From an uncultured Muribaculaceae bacterium (GTDB lineage: Bacteria > Bacteroidota > Bacteroidia > Bacteroidales > Muribaculaceae): a stretch of DNA of 64,000 bases. The DNA is taken from contig CAJUOB010000008.1 of assembly GCA_910587915.1 (NCBI GenBank), positions 15,803 to 79,802 of the forward strand, read 5' to 3'. Positions within the stretch are counted from its first letter, which is position 1, and each line of letters opens with the position of its first letter. Below the pieces are notes generated by a model, which saw only the letters and a program-made list of their open reading frames with translations, searched no databases and was not told where the DNA came from. A program made the position numbers and the translations under genes. Below are positions 27,101-35,461 of the stretch, piece after piece.

Positions 27101-27922
27101 ATGTCGACATATACAGTACAAGATCCCCGCAAGGTGACCACACGGCGCCTTGCCGAAATGAAATCCAAAGGCGAGAAAATCGCCATGCTCACCGCCTACG
27201 ACTACTCCATGGCCAAACTTATCGACGAGGCCGGAATGGATGCCATCCTCATAGGCGACTCCGCTGCCAATGTAATGGCCGGATATCCCACGACTCTCCC
27301 CATCACCCTCGACCAGATGATATATCACGCCCAGTGCGTCGCACGTGGCGTAAAACGCGCCCTCGTAGTGTGCGACCTGCCCTTCGGCACATACCAGGGC
27401 AACTCCAAGCAGGCGCTCGCCTCGGCAATCCGCATCATGAAAGAAAGCGGAGCCGAAGCCGTCAAGATGGAAGGCGGTGAGGAAATCATCGAATCGGTGG
27501 AAAGAATTCTCTCAGCTGGCATACCGGTGATGGGTCACCTCGGCCTCACACCTCAGAGCATCAATAAATTCGGCACTTACAATGTGCGTGCCCGCGAGGC
27601 CGCCGAAGCCGAAAAGCTTCTGGCCGATGCCAAACTGCTCGAGAAAGCCGGATGCTTCGCAATAGTACTCGAAAAAATCCCCGCCGAACTTGCCACAAAG
27701 GTATCCGAGAGCCTCTCCATCCCCACCATCGGTATTGGTGCAGGAAACGGATGCGACGGTCAGGTATTGGTGATGCAGGACATGCTCGGCATCAACATGG
27801 GATTCTCGCCCCGATTCCTGCGTCGCTACGCCGACCTCGGAAATGTGATTGAAGATGCCGTCGGCAACTACATCAAGGACGTGAAGTCGTCCGACTTTCC
27901 TAACGCTTCCGAGCAATATTGA
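27101..27922 (+). CDS. panB: 3-methyl-2-oxobutanoate hydroxymethyltransferase
   Basis: This 273-residue enzyme makes ketopantoate from 2-oxoisovalerate and methylenetetrahydrofolate, the first committed step of pantothenate and CoA synthesis. Motifs are MLTAYDYSMAKLIDEAG, LIGDSAANVMAGYPTTLPIT (metal-binding Asp), VKMEGGEE, GHLGLTPQSINKFG and IGIGAGNGCDGQVLVMQDMLG. The size is typical for a decameric PanB. It lies 88 bases after the unknown gene and 7 bases before comF. Confidence 0.97.
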   Translation: MSTYTVQDPRKVTTRRLAEMKSKGEKIAMLTAYDYSMAKLIDEAGMDAILIGDSAANVMAGYPTTLPITLDQMIYHAQCVARGVKRALVVCDLPFGTYQGNSKQALASAIRIMKESGAEAVKMEGGEEIIESVERILSAGIPVMGHLGLTPQSINKFGTYNVRAREAAEAEKLLADAKLLEKAGCFAIVLEKIPAELATKVSESLSIPTIGIGAGNGCDGQVLVMQDMLGINMGFSPRFLRRYADLGNVIEDAVGNYIKDVKSSDFPNASEQY

Positions 27923-27929
27923 TACAACA

Positions 27930-28637
27930 TTGCACTCTCCCCGCCGACTCCTCAGAGGGCTTGCCCACATGCTTATGCCGAGGCTATGCCCGGCATGCGG
28001 ACACGCCATGCTCGAGGGTGAGGAAGCAATGTGCTCGGCGTGCCGGATAGCTCTTCCACGGCTCGGACCTGCCGATATAGTGGCAGGGACTCTGGCCGAT
28101 GCGCTGTCGAACGCTCCGGCTCCGCCCGGTTTCACGGCCATATGGTTTCGCTACGACCCCACAGGGCCGTTTGCGCGCCTTGTCCGCGACGCCAAGTATG
28201 CCGACCGTCCGGCTCTCGCCCGTAAACTCGGACGGGAATTTGCACGCGAACTTATTTCCGACCGTGGCGATACCCTCGCCGCGGTCGACTTGCTTCTTCC
28301 TGTACCGATGCACTGGCAAAAGCAGCTTCGCCGTGGCTACAATCAAAGCGTAGAGATTGCCGCCGGCATAGCCGATGTCACCGGCATACCAATAGGCGAC
28401 AACCTTGTGGCCGTAGCACCGCACGCCACGCAGACTCACCGCTCACGCCGCGCCCGACTCTCCAACGTCCGTGGCACAATCGCATGCGAGGCGCCACACG
28501 AACTCCACGACCTCGACATATGCCTTGTCGACGATATCGTCACGACAGGAGCCACAATCGGAGAATGCATCATGGCCTTGCGACGCGCCACCGCGCAACC
28601 CGCTTCGATAGGCGCCATTACACTGGGCGCCCCATGA
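27930..28637 (+). CDS. ComF family phosphoribosyltransferase-like protein
   Basis: The protein is 235 residues from a TTG at 27930; the first ATG in frame is at 27969. The TTG start gives the usual ComF N-terminus, a short helix before the zinc-ribbon (CPACGHAM...CSAC). The phosphoribosyltransferase domain follows, with LPVPMHWQKQLRRGYNQS and the PRPP loop CLVDDIVTTGATIGEC. ComF relatives are linked to DNA uptake or nucleotide salvage, but the substrate is unknown. An unspecified role in nucleic-acid recycling is the safest reading. Confidence 0.88.
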   Translation: MHSPRRLLRGLAHMLMPRLCPACGHAMLEGEEAMCSACRIALPRLGPADIVAGTLADALSNAPAPPGFTAIWFRYDPTGPFARLVRDAKYADRPALARKLGREFARELISDRGDTLAAVDLLLPVPMHWQKQLRRGYNQSVEIAAGIADVTGIPIGDNLVAVAPHATQTHRSRRARLSNVRGTIACEAPHELHDLDICLVDDIVTTGATIGECIMALRRATAQPASIGAITLGAP

Positions 28638-28692
28638 TATGTTAAAATTTAATAAAGCAACTTGGTGAGCGAACAGATTGTAAAAAAGTTGT

Positions 28693-28700
28693 TAACTTTG
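28693..28700 (+). promoter_or_regulatory. Candidate -7 element for the small RNA
   Basis: TAACTTTG matches TAnnTTTG and lies in a 330-base gap with no gene. TTG triplets upstream are at 12 and 28 bases, not at the standard spacing, so the -33 box is weak. Confidence 0.4.
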
Positions 28701-28706
28701 CCGATG

Positions 28707-28810
28707 CAAAGATAAAACGGAAAATCTCGGCGTAAAATCGCCGGATTATGCCACAATAAGTGAATCATAGGTTAGGATGCAATTGCCCGAGAGGGTCGTT
28801 GCATTTTTTT
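28707..28810 (+). ncRNA. Candidate small RNA between comF and the GH25 gene
   Basis: About 104 bases follow a -7 element and end in an intrinsic terminator, with no open reading frame worth calling. A first hairpin pairs AATC-CGGCG with CGCCG-GATT (28723-28732 and 28739-28747, one bulged T, loop TAAAAT). The last hairpin pairs ATGCAA with TTGCAT (28777-28782 and 28799-28804) around a CCC/GGG inner stem, then T7. I do not recognise it as 6S, tmRNA or RNase P. It could instead be a long leader attenuating the genes downstream. Confidence 0.45.
28777..28810 (+). terminator. Rho-independent terminator upstream of GH25
   Basis: The stem ATGCAA/TTGCAT with an inner CCC-GAGA-GGG hairpin is followed by a T7 run at 28804-28810. 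It separates the comF side from the GH25-porU unit. Confidence 0.75.
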
Positions 28811-28930
28811 CGCCCTCTTTTGTTACTAAATCTTAAAAGAGCCTAAGCCCGATGCATCATATTCTTTTGTGGCTTCGCCCCTCTGATGCGGAAATTGTAT
28901 GAACCGCCATTCAGGCAGCCGCCAAATAAA

Positions 28931-28963
28931 TTTGGTTCAGAGCCCATTTTTTGTGTATTTTTG
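28931..28963 (+). promoter_or_regulatory. Promoter of the GH25-porU unit
   Basis: TTTG (28931-28934), a 21-base spacer and TATTTTTG (28956-28963) match the Bacteroidetes consensus. The -7 box ends only four bases before the GH25 ATG at 28968, so the transcript would be leaderless or nearly so. Confidence 0.65.
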
Positions 28964-28967
28964 TAGC

Positions 28968-29747
28968 ATGACCGACCGGGCTGCAAGAAATATCGCCCTA
29001 TGCATTGTAGCGTCGGCGGGGCTGCTGGTAGCCTCGCTTGCATTGTGGCGTGCATTCAGAGTCCGCGAGCCCCATGCCGATATCGACCGAGACCGCTACC
29101 CTGTGGCCGGGCTCGACATCTCTGCGCACAACGGTATCGTTCGCTTCGATTCAGTAGCTGCCGCCGGAATCGACTTTGTGTATCTCAAAGCCAGCGAAGG
29201 TGTATCGTTCCGCGACCAGAATTTCATCCGCAACTACGACAATGCCCGAAAATCCGGATTGAAAGTCGGTGCATACCACTTTTTCCGTTTCGATTGCGAC
29301 GGCGCAATGCAAAGCGTCAACTTTCTCTCAGCCATCAACGACCGCTCGTTCGACCTACCTCTGGCCATCGATGTCGAAGAATGGCGAAACGCCCCGGGCC
29401 AGACCACCGACATCATCCGCGAGCGCCTCACCACAATGATGGCGCTTCTCCAGGCACAAGGCTACAAGATTGTTGTATACACCAATAAGCAAGGCCATGC
29501 ACGCTTCGTGCGCGAAGGGCTGCCCAACGGCAAAACGCCAGATGTATGGATATGCTCATTCACCAACCCGCCACTGGCCCACGAACCTTGGCGACTGTGG
29601 CAGCATAGCCACATCGGCCATATTCCGGGGGTGAAAGGCGCAGTCGATCTAAATACATTCAACGGCTCCCGCCATCAGTGGCAGCGCTGGCTCGACTCAT
29701 GCGCCATGACGGAGCGCAATAAACAGCCCGTGCAATCCGTTGATTAG
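28968..29747 (+). CDS. GH25 family lysozyme (N-acetylmuramidase), membrane-anchored
   Basis: This 259-residue protein has an N-terminal transmembrane anchor (about residues 8-27) and a GH25 domain. The domain includes VAGLDISAHNGIVRF, FVYLKASEGVSFRD, VGAYHFFRF and LAIDVEEW, with the catalytic Asp/Glu residues of the family in place. It cleaves the beta-1,4 bond of peptidoglycan glycans from the periplasmic side. The start at 28968 was chosen because the promoter lies just upstream; an upstream ATG at 28899 precedes the promoter. It is 24 bases before porU and may open the wall for secretion machinery; that is inference. Confidence 0.9.
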   Translation: MTDRAARNIALCIVASAGLLVASLALWRAFRVREPHADIDRDRYPVAGLDISAHNGIVRFDSVAAAGIDFVYLKASEGVSFRDQNFIRNYDNARKSGLKVGAYHFFRFDCDGAMQSVNFLSAINDRSFDLPLAIDVEEWRNAPGQTTDIIRERLTTMMALLQAQGYKIVVYTNKQGHARFVREGLPNGKTPDVWICSFTNPPLAHEPWRLWQHSHIGHIPGVKGAVDLNTFNGSRHQWQRWLDSCAMTERNKQPVQSVD

Positions 29748-29771
29748 AAGTAATTGTGTTGACAAATCCAT

Positions 29772-32700
29772 ATGACAGACCGACATATACTCTCTCCCGC
29801 ACACATACTTCTCGCCCTGCTCCTCATGCTCTGCGGCACGGTGGCATCCGCGCTTCCCACCGACCACTACGCATCATCATCGCGCCTGGCTCAGGGTCGT
29901 TGGATGAAAGTCCGCATCGACACCGATGGCCTCTACCGGATTCCCGCATCGACACTGCGCTCGTGGGGCTTCTCCGATATTTCGCGTGTAAGGGTGTTCG
30001 GATACGGAGGTCGCCGCATTTCCAACGTTCTTTCCGCATCTGAATATATCGACGATCTGCCCATGGCTCCCTGCGAGCTCACCGACCGTGGGCTTGTGTT
30101 CTACGGTGTTGCCGGTGGCTCATGGGAAAACTCACAGAGCTACTACCACTTCGAGACCAACGACTATTCGAAATATGGCTACTACTACATCGGCGAAACC
30201 TCCGATGATACCGCAGCCATGCCAACTGTCGGCACACCCCGCACCAGCACCGATGCCACACGCACGTTCCAGTCGAGAATGCACTATGAACGCGAACTTC
30301 AGGCCGTAGGCGACGCCGGCCCGCTGATGGTGGGCGAGGATTTCCGATACACCCGCACCCGCAATTTCGCCATGGACTTCACCGACGCTGTCGATGGCGG
30401 CTCCGCACGTGTGGAGTGCTCCTTTGTAGCCAACATGACATCGTCCGGAACCCTCACCGTCAATTTCGACGACTCCCGCCTCGGTGTGCTGTCGATACCG
30501 AAGAAGCCCAGCGATTCATACACACATGGCGTACACGCTCTCGGACGCTACACTTTCACATCGACCGAAGGTCGGCACTCTTTCGGCCTCACTCTGTCGT
30601 CCGGCGGAACTGTCGTATTGGGCAACCTCAACTACATATCAGTGACCTACGACCGCCATCTGCGTCTTCCTGCCGCAGGATGGCTCGAATTCAACACCCA
30701 GGCACCAACCATCGCGCTCGACGGGGCTGCCGACGGTCTCCGCATATGGGACGTAACATCGCTCCAAGCACCTGCCGACATCGACTTCGCCCTTTCCGGC
30801 ACCGAGGCCCAATGGTCTATGGACACACGCTCGGAGCGCGCCTATGTCGCCTGGCTGCCTTCAGCCAATCTACCGGCGCCTCAGACTGTCGGAGCAGTAT
30901 CCAATCAAGACCTCCACTCCGAAGATGGTGCCGAAATGATAATCGTCTGCCCGCCTGAATACAACGAGGCAGCCGAGCGCCTTGCGGCATTTCACCGCAC
31001 CGATATCGACCCTATCTCTGTAAAGATTGTAGCCCCGCAGCACATATACAACGAATTTTCTTCTGGCAGCCCCGATGTATCGGGTATCAGAAAATATCTG
31101 AAGATGCTCTACGACCGTGGCAACGCCGGCGCGGGCGACCCGCTACGCTACGTCATACTGATGGCCCGCACCACACTCGACAACCGGGGAATATCGGCCG
31201 CCGCGCCATCCTACCCTGTGCTTCCCGCATGGATGCCGGCGACTGTATCGTCATCGCTGTCGGACAACGAGGGATTCTGCACCGACGACTTCGTGGCTAT
31301 GCTCGCCGATGGCAGCGGAGCCGACATGCGGCGCGATAAACTCGCCGTTGCGGTCGGACGCATACCTGTCACAAGCGCCGATGAAGCCAATTCGATTGTC
31401 GACAAGACTCTCCAGTATGCCGCCGGAGCCCGGAAGACGGCGTGGAAGCAGCGGTTCCTGTTCGTAGCCGACGACGGCGACAGCGGCGAGCATCTAAACC
31501 AGACCGAGACAATGATCTCGAAATTCGACCATGCCGACCGCCAGCAGCACCTTGTACGCAAGGTATACGTAGACAACTACGAGCTCAATGGCTCCGTAGC
31601 CACGATGGCTCGCGAGACAATGTACCGCTACCTCGACGAAGGTGTCGTATGGTGGAACTATATCGGCCATGCCAACGAAACCAGCTGGACCAAGGAAGGA
31701 CTCCTCACATATACCGACCTTAACAGTCTATATCTGCGCCACTGGCCTTTCATATATGCCGCCACATGCGACTTCCTGCGATTCGACGCCGAGCTCGTGA
31801 GCGGTGCCGAACTCCTCTATAAAGAACGCTACGGTGGTGCCATAGGCGTTATAAGCGCCATCCGCCCGGTATACATCACCTATAACAAGTATTTCTCCAA
31901 TGCAATAGGTCGTGCGCTTGCCCGGCGCGATCAAAACGGCATTCTTCCCGCGCCGGGCGACATATATCTCCAGGCAAAGAACGACATCCGCGACTCAAAC
32001 GACGCTCCTGTGGCCGACGACAACAGGCTCCGCTTCGTATTCATCGGCGATCCGGCATTAAGACTGGCAACACCGTCGAACATAGTGCGCATCGACCGCA
32101 TAAAGGGCCTATCGCCCGAAGGCGCCGACCAGATTGTCATCGGTGCTCTCGAGAAAGCTACTGTCGAAGGGTCGGTTACCGATCCCGACGGCAATGTCCT
32201 TTCAGGATTCAACGGCATCATTCTACTCGAGATATTCGACGCCGAACGCTCTTTCACCACTCTCGGACATGGCTCCGACGGAACAAACGATACTTTCGAA
32301 GACTACGGCGAACGAGTGTACTGCGGCTCTACAAAAGTTGTCGACGGACATTTTTCCATAGAACTGGCCATGCCGGCAGAGCTGTCGCAGAATTTCCGCC
32401 CGGCCACAATGTCGCTGTTCGCATATGCCACCGACACCAACGATGAAGCCATCGGCCTGAACCGCGACTTCTACGTCTACGGATACGATGAAACCGCTGC
32501 GCCCGACGAAACCGCGCCAAAAATTGAATCGATGGTGCTTAACCATAGCACATTCCGCAGCGGCGACACTGTCAACAGCTCGCCCATGCTCATTGCCACG
32601 GTAAGCGACGACACCGGCATCAACGTATCGACCGCCGGCATCGGTCGTCAGATGACAGCCATCATCGACGGCACTCAGACCTACTCCGATATATCCTTCT

Positions 32701-33170
32701 ACTACACACCGGCCGCCGATGGCTCCGCCTCGGGTATCATAAACTACCCCTTCGACGACATAAAAACCGGCGCACACTCCCTGAAACTGAAAATATGGGA
32801 CACCGCCGGAAATTCCACCGAGTCCGAACTCGAATTCTTTGTGGCCGAGACAATGGCTCCCAAGATATACGACGTTTACTCCGATGCGAACCCGGCAGTC
32901 GATCAGGCCAACTTCTACCTCAGCCACGACCAGCCCGACGCCATGGCTACCGTCGAAGTCAGTGTCTACAACCTAATGGGACGTAAACTCTGGAGCCGGA
33001 CCGTCACAGGCCGCAGCGACATGTTCCTCACCGTGCCCGTCACCTGGAACCTCTGCGATGCATCAGGCCGGCGCGTAGGCCGCGGAATCTACCTCTACCG
33101 TGCCACCATCACCACCGATGGCCAGTCCTATCAGACCGCATCGCGCCGCATAGCCGTCGCCGCCCAATAG
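29772..33170 (+). CDS. porU: Type IX secretion system sortase PorU (C25 gingipain-like)
   Basis: This 1132-residue exported protein has a signal peptide ending near VASALP. After a beta-rich N-terminal region (RWMKVRIDTDGLYRIPAS, RVRVFGYGGRR) comes the C25 caspase-like domain. Its catalytic His633 is in YIGHANETSW and Cys666 in YAATCDFLRFD. The C-terminus is an Ig/FlgD-like domain (VSVYNLMGRKLWSRTV, VGRGIYLYRATI). PorU cuts the C-terminal signal of T9SS cargo and joins it to lipopolysaccharide at the outer surface, with PorV, PorQ and PorZ. porV, often the next gene in Bacteroidetes, is not adjacent here. Confidence 0.93.
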   Translation: MTDRHILSPAHILLALLLMLCGTVASALPTDHYASSSRLAQGRWMKVRIDTDGLYRIPASTLRSWGFSDISRVRVFGYGGRRISNVLSASEYIDDLPMAPCELTDRGLVFYGVAGGSWENSQSYYHFETNDYSKYGYYYIGETSDDTAAMPTVGTPRTSTDATRTFQSRMHYERELQAVGDAGPLMVGEDFRYTRTRNFAMDFTDAVDGGSARVECSFVANMTSSGTLTVNFDDSRLGVLSIPKKPSDSYTHGVHALGRYTFTSTEGRHSFGLTLSSGGTVVLGNLNYISVTYDRHLRLPAAGWLEFNTQAPTIALDGAADGLRIWDVTSLQAPADIDFALSGTEAQWSMDTRSERAYVAWLPSANLPAPQTVGAVSNQDLHSEDGAEMIIVCPPEYNEAAERLAAFHRTDIDPISVKIVAPQHIYNEFSSGSPDVSGIRKYLKMLYDRGNAGAGDPLRYVILMARTTLDNRGISAAAPSYPVLPAWMPATVSSSLSDNEGFCTDDFVAMLADGSGADMRRDKLAVAVGRIPVTSADEANSIVDKTLQYAAGARKTAWKQRFLFVADDGDSGEHLNQTETMISKFDHADRQQHLVRKVYVDNYELNGSVATMARETMYRYLDEGVVWWNYIGHANETSWTKEGLLTYTDLNSLYLRHWPFIYAATCDFLRFDAELVSGAELLYKERYGGAIGVISAIRPVYITYNKYFSNAIGRALARRDQNGILPAPGDIYLQAKNDIRDSNDAPVADDNRLRFVFIGDPALRLATPSNIVRIDRIKGLSPEGADQIVIGALEKATVEGSVTDPDGNVLSGFNGIILLEIFDAERSFTTLGHGSDGTNDTFEDYGERVYCGSTKVVDGHFSIELAMPAELSQNFRPATMSLFAYATDTNDEAIGLNRDFYVYGYDETAAPDETAPKIESMVLNHSTFRSGDTVNSSPMLIATVSDDTGINVSTAGIGRQMTAIIDGTQTYSDISFYYTPAADGSASGIINYPFDDIKTGAHSLKLKIWDTAGNSTESELEFFVAETMAPKIYDVYSDANPAVDQANFYLSHDQPDAMATVEVSVYNLMGRKLWSRTVTGRSDMFLTVPVTWNLCDASGRRVGRGIYLYRATITTDGQSYQTASRRIAVAAQ

Positions 33171-33216
33171 ATTACCATCTCATTCCGCTTAAGGTCTTAA
33201 TGGCACACCCATAATC

Positions 33217-33247
33217 AACAGTGGCGCACCAATGGTGCGCCACTGTT
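33217..33247. terminator. Perfect 14-base-pair hairpin between convergent genes
   Basis: A 14-base stem (33217-33230 with 33234-33247, core GGCGCACC/GGTGCGCC) closes an AAT loop. It lies between the porU stop and the convergent small lipoprotein stop. No T run follows on either strand, so it may act as a two-way terminator or transcript-end stabiliser. Confidence 0.6.
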
Positions 33248-33268
33248 ATACCCGATTATCAGATTATT

Positions 33269-33730
33269 TCAATGCAATATAGTCACAACATCATTTGGTG
33301 AAACGGACTCTCCATCGACCAATAGCACATATTCGGTCTTTGAGTTGATTTTACGCACCTGATGCTCTTTTTCTCCAATGTTAAGGGATATAGACATATC
33401 GTAATATCCACTCTGCATCGTAGTAAGCGACAATAGCCATCCATCGGTGCCTTTATGCACACAATTTGCCGGAAGCGCATTGCCGGCATTTACTGCCGAA
33501 GGAACGAATTCAACCTGACATTCGCGACCGTCCACCAAAACGCCTATCTGTCCGAATACATTGTTTTCACTTTCGGGTGCGAGTAGATCGCAACCAAGCG
33601 CATCTACAATTTTGATATCCACACTCACCGGTACTTCACCCACAGGTGCCTCAACATTTTCATTGTCACTGCAACCAAATGCTCCGAAACCAAGCACGGC
33701 AAGCATCATAAAAAATACTATTTTTTTCAT
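33269..33730 (-). CDS. Small lipoprotein paired with the second C10 gene, function unknown
   Basis: This 153-residue lipoprotein has signal peptide and lipobox MKKIVFFMMLAVLGFGAFGC. The mature part is a beta-rich domain with no name I can give (VSVDIKIVDALGCDLLAPES, GQIGVLVDGRECQVEF, YYDMSISLNIGEKEHQ). Its ATG overlaps the stop of the C10 reading frame by four bases (33727-33730), so it was coupled to that gene's translation. By position it is the counterpart of the lipoprotein at 17359-17874, although I see no clear sequence similarity. It may be an inhibitor or a surface partner. Confidence 0.7.
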   Translation of the reverse strand: MKKIVFFMMLAVLGFGAFGCSDNENVEAPVGEVPVSVDIKIVDALGCDLLAPESENNVFGQIGVLVDGRECQVEFVPSAVNAGNALPANCVHKGTDGWLLSLTTMQSGYYDMSISLNIGEKEHQVRKINSKTEYVLLVDGESVSPNDVVTILH

Positions 33731-35166
33731 TTTCTCGGACTTATATTGATTATCATTCCTCGCATAGCCTCAAATTGCGTGTTTGGGGGAGCAATTCTCT
33801 CGATATTTGTATACCATCCATTTCCACTTCCTCCCCAGCCCCAGTTAACATAATGCATAACTGGAGAAAATTCGGGATATCCTGTTATAGAGACTCGATC
33901 CACACAACGAAAGTCTTTTGCCGAAGGGAAGGTCCATACTTCTAAAAATCGTTCACTTACATATGTTTTCGATCCTGTTAATGTCCAAGCATGCTCCCTT
34001 ACCTTACCATCTCTAAGATACGCACTATGGATTATACATGAACCGGACACGGCATTCATATCAAATTTATTCACAAAAGTAGCCTCATATCCATATTTCT
34101 TCATAGTATTAGCCATGTTTTCCATCGAAATCGCAGTTGAGCCATCATCGTTATAAATAGGATTTGACACAGACGCAAGTTCATACAAAAAACGACAAGT
34201 TTCATCAGAAGAACCTTCTAATGGCATAGAATGCCATGGTAGATATGATGGATGCTCATAATAACGCATAAGTTGGCCTGCCGCTATTGTGGTACATCCA
34301 GGAGATTGATATTCCACTACATTCCCGAATATATCATATGCTAATGGTCGAAAATACAATGAAAATTCTTTTGTCTGATTCCAATGAACATTATTTTCAC
34401 CGCTCCAATACACATCCGTTTTAGTGTACTCCACGAACGTAGTAAGCTTTTCATAATCCTCATAATAAGGCAAATATATCATTCCACCAGGTAAAACTTC
34501 ATCATAATAAGCTGCTTTCTCAGGAAAACGAATCCTGAATGTTTCATAATTATACCATTCTTATTCATTTCTTGAAGACCACACAACAGTGGAATCCATC
34601 ATAATCCCGTAAAGCTCCGTTAATTCAGATTCATCAATAGACCTACTTTGAGAATGTCCTTCATTTATCTGAGATTTTTTTTCAAACGAATGCCAAACAC
34701 TCCTATTTTTCAAGGCACTATCAGGATATAATTTAGGCATATTGGTTATTTCTTCAGCAGTTGCTTCCATCCAAAATTCCAAATCAATTGGCATTGAGTC
34801 TACCCTAAAATTTCCAACCGTATTAAAAGCCAGAACTGGGTACCCGTCTTTTCTCGCACTGATAAGATAGAACCCTCCATCATTAGCATTATTGACAACA
34901 TATATGGCTTCATTTCCATCATTGTCGTAAACCGTAGTTATTGAAGCCTTACCCTCAGAGCGAGACAAAGGCATACCTTCATTCTTATTCACAAAGTCAA
35001 TCACACGTTGAAGTTCATAAGAATTTACATTTACAGAATCGGGAATTGGTTCAACATCCGATCCCTCTATGCATACACTGTCCTCGGGTAGTGCAAGAGA
35101 TTCATACAGATTATCACATGCACACAAGACAATCAGCATTAAAATTAAAGTTAAAATATTTTTCAT
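33727..35166 (-). pseudogene. C10 (streptopain-like) peptidase gene interrupted by one in-frame stop
   Basis: The frame from ATG 35166 (lipoprotein signal MKNILTLILMLIVLCAC) runs 479 codons apart from a TAA at 34561-34563 (codon 202). On both sides it stays in the same frame and continues the C10 alignment. The propeptide lies before the stop (AIYVVNNANDGGFYLISARK). After it come the intact catalytic blocks: PGCTTIAAGQLMRYYEHP (Cys291), EHAWTLTG (His392) and NWGWGGSGNGWY (Asn441). Full length would nearly equal its 480-residue relative at 17887-19329. The ATG at 34482 could restart translation, but that product would have no signal peptide. The gene is notably AT-rich. Sequencing error or stop readthrough remain possible. 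Confidence 0.8.
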
Positions 35167-35187
35167 AGTATTAAATAGTTGCCCTCG

Positions 35188-35217
35188 CAAATATAGCCTT
35201 ATTTTTATAAGAAACAA
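35188..35217 (-). promoter_or_regulatory. Promoter of the second C10 cassette
   Basis: On the minus strand TTG (35217-35215), a 19-base spacer and TATATTTG (35195-35188) match the consensus, 21 bases before the ATG at 35166. The broken gene therefore still has an intact promoter. Confidence 0.7.
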
Positions 35218-35397
35218 CACACCATCAACCAGGCTCACGTAGATTTAACTTTAATTATTGTATTTTCACATATCGCAAGCCAATAACAATTCATCTTAAT
35301 GCTATAACTAAAAAGAATTTGAGAAATCCACTAAAAGCGAACTGCATAAATTTAGCATATATCTACCACACCCAAAATATTCCTTCGATTTCTGCAC

Positions 35398-35432
35398 AAA
35401 AAAAATCCCGGGGCAAGCAAGCCTCCGGGATT
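35398..35432 (-). terminator. Rho-independent terminator after the FKBP cluster
   Basis: The stem AATCCCGG with CCGGGATT (35404-35411 and 35425-35432) is followed on the minus strand by a T8 run (35398-35405, partly in the stem). It lies about 30 bases after the stop at 35462. The rest of 35218-35461 is AT-rich with no gene seen. Confidence 0.8.
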
Positions 35433-35461
35433 TACTATCAGATAATTTTATATCCTGTCAG

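Noticed and set aside
28638..28967. tRNA, 6S RNA or tmRNA in the gap before GH25
   Set aside because: I could not fold a cloverleaf and found no CCA end, no tmRNA tag frame, and no large 6S-type open bubble. It is listed only as a candidate small RNA.
34561..35238. Two separate real genes in place of a broken C10 gene
   Set aside because: The two pieces share one frame, together align end to end with the relative at 17887-19329, and the second piece lacks a signal peptide and promoter.
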